From NCBI GenBank assembly GCA_034336665.1, contig CM067585.1:3591731-3655730 (forward strand): a DNA stretch of 64,000 nucleotides, written 5' to 3'. Numbering within the stretch: the stretch's first letter is position 1; each line of letters begins with the position of its first letter. A model generated the notes under the pieces. That model worked only from the letters and a program-made list of their open reading frames with translations. It did not search any database and was not told the origin of the DNA. The position numbers were made by a program, and so were the translations under genes. Origin of the DNA: Luscinia megarhynchos. Its lineage: Eukaryota > Chordata > Aves > Passeriformes > Turdidae. Below are positions 36,625 to 47,900 of the stretch, piece by piece.

Positions 36625-36642
36625 AAAAAAAAAAAAAAAAAA
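36625..36642. repeat. A-run of about 18 bases
   Basis: Uninterrupted adenines. It could be the tail of an unrecognised retrotransposed sequence, but nothing upstream supports that. Confidence 0.9.
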
Positions 36643-37083
36643 TGCTGGAGGATTCTCTTCCTACTACAAAGGCGAGTGAAGCACTGAGCGGGTTGGGTTA
36701 TCCCAACTCATTGTCTGTGAGATGTGACCTAGGTCAGGCCTTGAACTGTTTCCATAAACAGTGTTTAAGAAGTGAAATAATTCACACAGCATTTCTTGCA
36801 AGTATTTGCTTGAGAGGGACCTGAGCAAAGCTTGGAGATCCAGAATGCTGCCTGCTCTGGGTTAGGCAAGGTCACCTCCATGTGTGGGGCACCCCTGAGC
36901 TGCTGCTCACCAGCTCCAAGGGCAAGGGCAGCAGTGAGGGGTGCAAGGACAGACCCCATCTCACTCATGGTTTATTTTCATATTTTTCCTGCATTGTTGC
37001 TGCATTTCAGCAGCAAGGCCCACCACAGGAGCAGGGATACCACCACTGATTCCCAATGCTGCCTCATATATTCTTATTATTAT

Positions 37084-37513
37084 TGATGTCTTTTTGGGCT
37101 TACCTAAAAACAGAGGCCAGACAGAATTAAGAGAATAAAAGCAGATATATTTAATGAAGGGCCTTCAGGTACATTGAGGGCAGATGAAGCCCCCTCAGGG
37201 GCTACACCCAAAATGGACCATGGTAATGAATTTTTCAGACAGATATAAGTTTGGTCCATTTACATGTCAGGGGTTAATCCTCCAATTACAGGTAATTAAG
37301 TAATTTACCCCAGTTTGGTCCCCCCCCAACTCACTTTTCTTTGTACTTTTCTGACCTGAGGCTGTTAGGTGTCCTTGGATCTCAGGCCTGGAAGGATTGT
37401 TTTGTCTGACCAAAATGTGAAGACAGCAACTAACACTCTATATGGAGTTCAGAGTTATACACTAATGCAGTACAGGATTTGAGAAATATAAAAGCTAAAA
37501 TCTTAAGGCATCA
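37084..37513 (-). mobile_element. solo LTR, recurrent ~430-bp family, copy 6, near complete
   Basis: It runs from TGATGTCTTTTTGGGC to CTTAAGGCATCA at 430 bp, the cleanest copy and a good length standard. On the - strand it contains TTCATTAAATATATCTGC near the 3' end. The body matches the other copies (gggtgtagcccc equivalent, aattaacccctgacatg). It lies about 630 bp from copy 5 in the opposite orientation. Confidence 0.88.
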
Positions 37514-39161
37514 TTACAGCCCCAAGATGTTAATGGTGGATTTTAGCTAAGGGAATCCCACAAAGGGGGGGAACTGCACACATTCACCCTGGCAAATCAA
37601 TAGCAGCTGTAGGAGAGCACAGATCAGGGCAAGAGGATGCAACTTGAAAGCCCTGTGCCCCCTGCCCAGCCCCCTTGCTGGGATTTTGCTGGGACTCACG
37701 TGTTTGCAGGAGCTTAATTCTGGATATTGCAGAGGACAAGTGGCAGTGACCCAACACTTCATCTAATCAGATTCACGTGCTGCTGCCCAGCACAGTCCCA
37801 CTTACTGCTGGGCCAGAAGATGCTAGAAGCATCTTTTGCAAATAGCCTTTAAATATATTACATGCCTCAAGAAGAAAGTGCTGCATGAACCAGTGGCTCG
37901 GTGCTGCAGCAGGGGGTGTCTGCAGCATCCTCTCCACATTTGCTTTCACATGGACAGCTCCACTTATTAATCTTGATTTTTGTCACTTAACTCTGAAACT
38001 GAAGATATTGCTCAAGTTCTGCAGCAGTTACCTGTAAATGAGAGGAAATTCAGGCATGCTGTCCCTGATTCCAATCCATGGTCCAGGCAGGGGGCAGTGA
38101 CCCCCATGGGGCTGTTCCCTAGCTGCTCATCCCACACACAGGGTGAAGAGGAGGAGGAATTGTTTTGCCCAACTTCATGTGGTTTCCCCCCAGACAATCT
38201 GCTTACTGTACAGCCCTTGTGAGAGGAGGATGCCAGCTCATGTTCACTGATTTATAAATAGTGTGGGAAATAGGAACCCTTCACTCCTCAGTTTTCCTGT
38301 CAGAAATCTCTCCCTTCAATATGCTTTTTAATTAAAGTCAAATTCAGCTCAACTGCATGCTCAGCTCCTTTTGAAGCTCCCACTCAGCAGTATTCCTTTT
38401 TCTCAAGCTTCTTCAAACCATTTTGCCATTGAATTCATGCTACTCCCAGTTCACAGCTCCCAGCTTAAACCATTACAAAAGAAATACTGACACACCTAAA
38501 ATGTAAGAAATGGCAGAAAAAAACCACTATTCCAGAAAAAAGAAAGTGTTTTATTTCAATCAGTAGATCCATTAACCCTTCCAGAGACCTGCCTGCTCCC
38601 TGGAGCAGTTTGCTCATTGGTGCTAATGAGGCATGAGTTATTGCTCATGTTTGTTATAGGTAGATGTATCCCATTAATTATCTCTGCATGAATCAATGGA
38701 AGCCACTGAATACATAATCCTCGATAATTCATGACACTGGAGCAGAGGAAACAGCGTCCTTAGTGTTAAGTGAACAGTGATCATGATGATGAATCTCAGA
38801 ATTCCCCAAAACATCAGGGCTCTGGGGTTGGTGTGAGCAGTTACAGGGTCAGGTCAGTGCTGAGCTGCCATGGCACGGTGACATCCACTGTCACGAGGGA
38901 CAAAGGGCTGTGTGAAGCCCTGCACAATGACTAACACTCAGTTTTAACTGCATTTGGATCTCTTAATAAAGCTTGCCTCTTCCACCTCCTCTAGAATTAG
39001 AATGTCTTTCTAATTCCCCCTTTTCTGCTCTACCAACTAATAATTTATCCATTTTAATTTGTGATTCATTGTGTTTAGTCATAATAATGAATATTCAGCT
39101 TCATTAGCAGATACTTGGTTCAGTTCCTACTGAGACATTCAGCTCTGCCAGTGTGGCAGCT
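37514..39161. other. unassigned non-coding DNA
   Basis: No supported gene. The AT-rich stretch 38620-38745 has several homeodomain-like ATTA/TAAT cores and could be regulatory. Confidence 0.4.
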
Positions 39162-39393
39162 GGATCACTGGCAGTGGATCCCTTTGGCAATGGGGTCACT
39201 GGCAGTGGGGTCACTGGGAGTGGGTCCCTCTGGCAGTGGGGTCACTGGCAGTGAGATCACTGGCAGTGGATCCCTTTGGCAGTGGGATCACAGGCAGTGG
39301 GATCACAGGCAGTGGGATCAGTGGCAGTGGATTCCCCAGCAGTGAGATCACTGGCAGTGGATCCCTTTGGCAGTGGATCCTTGGCAGTGGGAT
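39162..39393. repeat. 15/16-bp minisatellite
   Basis: About 15 units of the form GATCACTGGCAGTGG or ATCCCTTTGGCAGTGG, with substitutions between copies. Confidence 0.9.
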
Positions 39394-39732
39394 CTCCCTT
39401 TGGAGCCATGGCCCCATGTCTGTGCAGGGAACGCTGCCCATGGCACTGACACAGTGCCAGTGGCACTGGGTGCCCATCACTCCTCAGGAGCAGGGTGCCC
39501 ACAACAGGATCCTGCCCTCCCCAGAGCTCAGCATGGGGCAGCTGCAGCCCTGGATGCTGTTTGGGTCCAGTTCCCTCCCATGGCACAAGCCAAAGCCCTT
39601 TTCCAAGCAGAGCTCAGCACAGATGGGGCCAGGACAGTTCTGCTGTGAGCACCCAAATATGCAAGGGCAGGTGCCAACCCTGACCCTGGGCAGAGAGCCA
39701 GAAGCAGGATAAAACCAGAGCAGGGCAGGCTG
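39394..39732. other. spacer between two minisatellites
   Basis: GC-rich, non-repetitive DNA. No gene is supported. Confidence 0.5.
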
Positions 39733-41950
39733 GCAGTGTGGCTGGGGGCAGCAGGGCACCCACCAAGGGGACAGGGACCCCTGGGCAGCACGGCTGGGGG
39801 CAGCAGGGCACCCACCATGGGGACAGGAACCCCTGGGCAGCGTGGCTGGGGGCAGCAGGGCACCTACCAAGGGGACAGGGACTCCTGGGCAGTGTGGCTG
39901 GGGACAGCAGGGCACCTACCAAGGGGACAGGGACCCCTGGGCAGCGTGGCTGGGACAGCAGGGCACTGAGCACAGGGACAGGGACCCCTGGGCAGCGTCG
40001 CTGGGGCAGCAGGGCACCCAGCACAGGGACAGGGACCCCTGGGCAGTGTGGCTGGGACAGCAGGGCACCCAGCACAGGGACAGGCACCCCTGGGCAGCGT
40101 GGCTGGGACAGCAGGGCACCCAGCACAGGGACAGGCACCCCTGGGCAGCGTGGCTGGGGACAGCAGGGCACCCAGCACAGGGACAGGCACCCCTGGGCAG
40201 CGTCGCTGGGGCAGCAGGGCACTGAGCACAGGGACAGGGACCCCTGGGCAGTGTGGCTGGGGGCAGCAGGGCACCTACCAAGGGGACAGGGACCCCTGGG
40301 CAGCGTGGCTGGGGAAGCAGGGCCCTGAGCACAGGGACAGGGACCCCTGGGCAGCGTGGCTGGGACAGCAGGGCACCCAGCACAGGGACAGGCACCCCTG
40401 GGCAGCGTGGCTGGGGACAGCAGGGCACCCAGCACAGGGACAGGCACCCCTGGGCAGCGTGGCTGGGACAGCAGGGCACCCAGCACAGGGACAGGCACCC
40501 CTGGGCAGCGTGGCTGGGGAAGCAGGGCCCCCAGCACAGGGACAGGCACCCCTGGGCAGCGTGGCTGGGACAGCAGGGCACCCAGCACAGGGACAGGCAC
40601 CCCTGGGCAGCGTGGCTGGGACAGCAGGGCACCCAGCACAGGGACAGGCACCTCTGGGCAGCGTGGCTGGGACAGCAGGGCACCCAGCACAGGGACAGGC
40701 ACCCCTGGGCAGCGTGGCTGAGCTGCGCAGCAGGGCCCTGAGCACAGGGACAGGCACCCCTGGGCAGTGTGGCTGGGGGCAGCAGGGCACTGAGCACAGG
40801 GACAGGGACCCCCTGGGCAGCGTGGCTGGGGAAGCAGGGCCCTGAGCACAGGGACAGGCACCCCTGGGCAGCGTGGCTGGGACAGCAGGGCACCCAGCAC
40901 AGGGACAGGGACTCCCTGGGCAGTGTGGCTGGGGACAGCAGGGCACTGAGCACAGGGACAGGGGACCCCTGGGCAGCGTGGCTGGGGAAGCAGGGCCCTG
41001 AGCACAGGGACAGGCACCCCTGGGCAGCGTGGCTGGGACAGCAGGGCACCCAGCACAGGGACAGGCACCCCTGGGCAGCGTGGCTGGGACAGCAGGGCAC
41101 CTACCAAGGGGACAGGGACCCCTGGGCAGCGTGGCTGGGACAGCAGGGCACCTACCAAGGGGACAGGCACCCCTGGGCAGCGTGGCTGGGGACAGCAGGG
41201 CCCTGAGCACAGGGACAGGCACCCCTGGGCAGTGTGGCTGGGGACAGCAGGGCCCTGAGCACAGGCACAGGCACCCCTGGGCAGCGTGGCTGGGACAGCA
41301 GGGCACCCAGCACAGGGACAGGCACCCCTGGGCAGCGTGGCTGGGACAGCAGGGCACCTACCAAGGGGACAGGCACCCCTGGGCAGCGTGGCTGGGACAG
41401 CAGGGCACCTACCAAGGGGACAGGGACCCCTGGGCAGCGTGGCTGGGACAGCAGGGCACCCAGCACAGGGACAGGCACCCCTGGGCAGCGTGGCTGGGAC
41501 AGCAGGGCACCTACCAAGGGGACAGGGACCCCCTGGGCAGCGTGGCTGGGACAGCAGGGCACCTACCAAGGGGACAGGCACCCCTGGGCAGCGTGGCTGG
41601 GGACAGCAGGGCCCTGAGCACAGGGACAGGCACCCCTGGGCAGTGTGGCTGGGGACAGCAGGGCCCTGAGCACAGGCACAGGCACCCCTGGGCAGCGTGG
41701 CTGGGACAGCAGGGCACCCAGCACAGGGACAGGCACCCCTGGGCAGCGTGGCTGGGACAGCAGGGCACCTACCAAGGGACAGGCACCCCTGGGCAGCGTG
41801 GCTGGGACAGCAGGGCACCTACCAAGGGGACAGGGACCCCTGGGCAGCGTGGCTGGGACAGCAGGGCACCCAGCACAGGGACAGGCACCCCTGGGCAGCG
41901 TGGCTGGGGAAGCAGGGCCCTGAGCACAGGGACAGGCACCCCTGGGCAGC
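39733..41950. repeat. 51-bp minisatellite, about 43 copies
   Basis: CAGCGTGGCTGGGACAGCAG recurs every 51 bp (for example at 40095 and 40146), with 49-53-bp variants. Three middle sections alternate: CACCCAGCACAGGGACAGG, CACCTACCAAGGGGACAGG and CCCTGAGCACAGGGACAGG. Because 51 is divisible by 3, frames stay open for long distances on both strands, up to 734 codons on the - strand. These repeat peptides lack any start context, splice support or family similarity and are not annotated as genes. A block of about eight units is itself duplicated, with a 411-bp offset. Confidence 0.97.
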
Positions 41951-44900
41951 GATGTGCTCGCGCCGTGGCACCAGCACAGCCCCACCCCAGCCACTCCTCC
42001 ATGGGCAGCTGTTCCTCTGCAAAGCAGAGGTTTTTAAAAGCTGGTTTTGATCATTTAGGGCATGTGGAATTCCTTTGGAGCCCTGCTGCTGGGCAGGTCC
42101 AGCACTTCCCTTCACGTCCCCTGTTCTTTGTGTGGCTGTTTGTAAACCAAGAGTACAGATGACAGGAAAATAATGAAAGCATTTTTCAGAGCAGATCCTT
42201 TTGTCATTTCCTTTTTAGTTTTTTTTCTTCCTTTCATTCCCTGGAATAAAGTGCTGCTTTTAAGCCAGCAAATCTTTCAGCTGTAATTCTGGGCATCCAG
42301 AACTGAAAATTAAGAAATGGGGGGCGGGGGGGGGGGGAGGGGGGGGACGGGTTAAAACAAAGTGAGGGAAAATAACCATTCATAAAATATATTGAAGATT
42401 GTAGGTTTCAAAAATGCTCTCCCCAGGCAGATTTTCCCACCATAGAAGATTTCAGTCAAGGTAGGTTGGGAAAGAATTGGTAAAAAATTGTGAGCTTTTA
42501 TTCTCATAGTGAGGGCCCCTGTGTTGCCCCCCACCTCCCGTGCCCGGCAAGTGCCACATCCTGGCAAAGTCTGTTTTTTCCCTCTGCTTAACAATTAAAG
42601 CATAAAATAGGGAAAGGCAAAATCGGTCTCTGAATCTCCCAATTACACCTTTGGCTTCCCCAAGCGCCAGCAGCAGGGGCAGGTCAATCCCACAGAGCCT
42701 CATGCTCCCTCTGCATCCCACACTTCTGGAGTCCTGTGGAAATCTATTACAGACCTTTGATCTCTTCCTACAAAAAGGATTTTCTGAGGAGAGGAGATGG
42801 GATTAAGCAGAAACAATTTTCCCAGGGCACTGTGTGGGTTTGTTTTTTTTCCTTCTCTGCTTTCTTTTAAACAGAAGATGCCAACAGCAAAGATCCTCAC
42901 AAGGCTTTGGGACTGTCAGCTCCTGAATGGAATCCATACCATCAGTCAAATTTAACAGCTATCAGGAGCAAATACTCAGCATGTGGCACAAAAATCTTGT
43001 AAAATGGAACTGTTAAATATTTAGGGCAGATGACAAAACAATATGTCATAATATTTGCAGATCTGCAATTGCCATTCAATGCCTCATCTTAGTCAAGGTC
43101 CCAATTTTTGGAAGCATCAATGCATGAGTGAGAAAAAAGTTGGCTGTCAGTGTTTGACTACACTGGAAAACAGGATTTAATGTAGGTTTCTTAAGTCTAA
43201 TATATGCTACATGCCAGGTGGGTATTAACATTTATTAGCTGAATCTTAGCAATGAATATTGGAGAATAATTTAATTAATATGCAATAATTGGCATTTTAA
43301 TTTAGCTTGGCAGGTCTGTGTGTGGCCAATAGGCTCTCCCAGTGCGGAGCTCTAAGATTTGCAAAATCCAGTTTACCTGGGAAGACATTTTTTTTTCCCA
43401 AAAGAAGTGGGTTTGGTTTCCAACATGCTGTATTCTGTTTTACAGTGAATTTTCACAAATGAACCAGTTGGACTCAGTTTGCACTTGGATAAATGGGAAA
43501 AGCAGTCACCTGTTCCCACCTGCTTGGTGGGAGCTCTGCTGGGGAGTGTGTGCAGGGGGACATGGGGCCAACCCTCAGCTCTCCAGCACACAGGAAAGAG
43601 AAATCCAGAGTATTTTATCACCTTTGTCGGAAGCCTGGTCAGTATTGGCACGAGGTGGGATTTATGTTTCAGTGTGGCCTCACTCCCTGCTCCGTACCTC
43701 ACCCTGATGGACACCCCAGACCCCTCCACAGGCCAATAAAACACCACAGAAAACACAGAAAATACAGAAAATTCACTTCCAGCTGTGCCGCCTCAACCTG
43801 CATTACACATCTGCAATAATTTGAAGCTTTCAAACCCTTTTGTTTCTCCCATATATTTCAGTGTCACCCGTGCTCTCAGCCCCAAGCACTGCCATAAAAG
43901 TGACATTTGAGTGTGCCTGATTTATCCAGCCTGGGTGATTCCCAGAACACACCTGCTGAGTTTAGGCTGTTTTGGTGAGGTTTTGGGGAGAAGGGGGCAT
44001 TTCTGGGAGCAGAAGGGCAGGAATGGGCATGGGGGGACTGGTGGCACAGTCCAGCCCAGCTGCCCCTCCCTGGCAGTGGGGTGGCAGAGAGTGAAGCCTG
44101 GAATTGACACTGTGGCTTAATTCTGGGCAGCTCACACACAAATCTGAACTGCTAAATAATCCCAGATACCTGGTGAGGTGTCCCACAGTGAGAACAAGAT
44201 AAGCACAAAGCTACCAAATCTCCCTTGTGCAGAGAAATAAGACACTCAGAGCCTGTGGGAGCCTTTCCCAGCCAGTGTCAAGGGCTGTGGTGGGACTGGG
44301 TGTCACTGGGAGATCAGCCTCTAGGGGAGTTCTGCAACTCCACAGTCACTTTGGAGATTTGCTTTTTTTGTGAGCTGAATATTGAATAAATTAAAAGTTT
44401 CATGGCATTTTCCTTGCCTTTATCTTGATGGTAATCTGTTCCTCTGAGATTACAACGCTGCTTGCTTTTTTTTTTTTTTTTAATTAATTGAGCCTGCTTA
44501 GGAAAAAAAAAAAGAGCCCATTTTATTTTAATCATGTATTATGCAAATTAGAAATTTAAATATCATTAAGAAATCTGTTGCTAACTTAATTTATTTCTGC
44601 TGTAGCACCACTGAAGGCTTTTGATCTCAGATTAGCGCTTTGATCCGCTCCCTTGGTCGGGGTCATGCTGCGGTAAACGCTCCTCCTCAGATGTCAAACG
44701 TGCAACACCACAACAGCTTGTTCAAAGCATGGCAGAGGAAATGCTGCCAATTAGGCCAAACGAGGAGGGTTTGCAATGAGAAGTTTGTTTCTAGGAGCCA
44801 CAGCCTCTTCTGCTCTGTCCTGGCCTGTGGGGATGGGTGGTGCCAGTGTCCAGGATGCAACAGGTCATCCCTAGGAGCAGTGACAAACCTTTCCAGACCT

Positions 44901-47900
44901 TCCCTATCAGCTGTTCATTAAAAACACAACCTGCCATGTTCCATTAATTTCCCATTTAGTGTGAGTAAAGTGCTGATACATACATTTTAGCTCCAGTGGT
45001 TTTAATCAGTTAATTTAACCAGAAGCATTAATAATGTATTGCTTTGCCACTTGACTGCTCATCTGTTAAGCAGCTTATACATAGAAGAATGTCACCCCCT
45101 GTGACATGAAGTGCCTAATTCAGAGCAAATGAAATAGGATTTTGCATATTCAATACCAAAATTAGAAAATAAGGAGACACCGTCTCCTGGGAATGGATCA
45201 ACCTGCTGTGATGGGATTTCTGTCCTGGCAGGCGGGAAATCCCTCCTTGTGGGACACACTCGCACTTTGCATATCTGATTTTCTGCTTGAATTCATTCTC
45301 TTGGCATTACTCAGCAAGTACCTGGCTCTGCCTCCTGCTGCACCATGTGGTGGAATCCGAGGCACTGGGAATGTGTCTCTGTCCATCAGCTCCTCCACCA
45401 GCCGCCATGGGGTCCCAGGGGCACCCCCAGAGTGACCAGGGAGGTGACAGCGGGACTGTTCCCACACAGGTTTGATTCCATGATGCAGGATCACAGCAGC
45501 TGGAATAGAAATATTCCTGGTCTCATTTGAGGGTGTTTGGGGACAACAAACTCCTGGACACTGGGGGGATCTTCCACCCCACTGTGCCTGTCTGTCCTCT
45601 GAGCTCACAGGAGATTCAAGCTCCATTCAACATCCTAAGGATGCTGGGCAGCAAATCCATTCAAGCGTGCTGAGGAATTCAGGAACACCCAAATCCAAGC
45701 CCAGAGGGGCTGTGCTCAGCCCCTGCTTGGCTCCATTTCTCTGTAGAGTATTGTGGACACAGGAAAAGCTCCTGGATGGGCAGGTACGTCATGGGCTTCA
45801 TCACCCCCATGAAAGTGGGCAAAAGCAGGTGGAAATGCCTCAGACCTGAGAGCCAGGGAGCTGCCAGGGTGGGAGCAGCTCAGGGACAGGCTGGTGCCTT
45901 TTGAATTTATACAAAAGAGACGCACAGTGAGCGCAGGCAGTGTGTGAGCACGAGTGATCCAGACACACCGGCGCTGAGGTTAATCCTCTCCCCACATTCC
46001 AGGCAGATCCTGCTCCTGGGTTTTCAGCAATCAGCATCCAGAGTGAGGAGCTCCCTGGGCAGGGCCAGCTCAACCCCCAGCCCTGCTCAGGGGCTCTCTG
46101 GTGTGATGAAGCCTGAAATTGCTTTGAATCCGTGGCTGTGCTGCATCACATTAGGCAGCAGCACGCTGAAGTGACAGGGCCAGTGCATGATCAGCAGCAC
46201 TTGAAGGGGGTCAGGGACAGGGACTCACATCCTGCTGCTCTGTCAAACCCCAGAACCCACTGACAGACCGCGGGAATTATTTCCAGCTCCTTCCCAGAAG
46301 GTTTGTTTCAATCAGTTTGCAAGATGTGCTGGCTGGGCACATCCAGGATGCTGCCAGCTGAAACACAAGGCTGGATGGGGCTGGGGCAGGGGGATCCACT
46401 GCACCTCTCTGGCAGCAAGGGCTCCCCAGGAGTAACAAGGACTCAGCGAGGGTGGCATTGCTTTCCTCATATCATCAGTTCATAGGGTGGGTTTGTTTCT
46501 GTTTGGGGATCAGCTGGCATCACCACCAGACCTGGGGGTTCTGCTCCATGCCGGGCTGAACACAGGACCAGCTCCTTGGAGCACACTCATGGAGAATTTC
46601 ACAGCAGCAGCTCCTCAGGGGAAGGTGCAAGGAGAGATTTCTTGTGAATAAATCTGTCATTGCTTTCCCTTTTTGTTTTGATGATACTTATTGCCTTCTG
46701 GATTTCCTTGCTCTCTCTGCATCCTTATTATAGCACCTGAGACTGCCACGGTCCCCCAGGATGGGCAGGCTCTGGGAGTTGAAGCCCATTCCCAGCCACA
46801 ACCTCGTGCTCCAGGGAACTTTATTTCACTTCCCAGCAGTGTTATCTCATTTCTCAGGGGACCTGAGCCATGACAGTGAGATTTTCCCCACTGGACTTGT
46901 CAGCCAAGCAGCAGTGTCAGGTTCTCCAAGCCTTTCTAGGGAGGCAGCTCTGTGAGGAAGACTCTCCATTCTCTGCCTCAGGAACCTGAGAAGCAGCATC
47001 TGCAGGAAAAGGCACTGAATTCTCTGTATCTGTCCTCATCAGCCCATTTGCTAATACTGTCCCCAAAACAGTGATTTGTCCTCAGAAGAGGGCAAATCCC
47101 ATGCCTCAGAAGGCAACAGCAAAAACATTTTATAACCTCAGAGAAAAAAAACCCACAAGAACCACAGCTCTGGGCAGGGAAGGGCTGTGAGAGCGACCAG
47201 GAGCTGCCGTGTCCCTGAGGAGCTCTGCTGGCTCCATCCTCAGTAAGAGCTGTCTCAAACCAGGTATTTCTTCCCAGATGTCACATGGAAAGAGGCTGTC
47301 AGAGCTGTCTGAATGTGTGAGCAACACTGTCAGCGGGGGAGAGAAAAGTGTTATCAGAAATAGTTGTTCTTCAAAGCTAAATAACTCCATGATTTATAAG
47401 GAGTAGAAGATAAGAGATCACACCACACGCTGAGGGCTGCTGGAATTCTCTTTCTGAGAATGAAGCTGTTTGTTTTGGTGAAAAAGCAAAAGAGGGGAGA
47501 AATGAAAACCTAAAATACTTTGACTTTCTTGACTTAGCTCCTGACAAAGCTGAAAATAACTGCACTGGCACTGAGCCCATGCAGCCATGTCCCAGGATCA
47601 CTGGAGTAGTGGAGGAAGGTTCCCAGCCCATTGTCCAAGTGTTTTTCAGCTCCATCCTGGGGCCATTCCCAAGCTCTTCCAGCTCCATCTCTGGGGACAG
47701 AAGAATGCAGTGCAGTTTTGCTGAATGCAGACAAACCTGGGCCTGTTCTGATTGCCATCAAAGGGGTTTTAGGTGTTCTGTGGGATCCAGGTTTTACCCT
47801 GAAGAGAGGCCTAAGTTCTGCTACTCCAAGTAAAACCCTCTATAGTTTTCAGCAAAACTTCCCCTTGTGCCAGACCAGGCTCCTTCTGCCTGCCCAGCCC

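Noticed and set aside
39614..41818. 734-codon - strand open frame and many + strand frames
   Set aside because: They are produced by a 51-bp minisatellite without stops. No splice signals, domains or family similarity are present.
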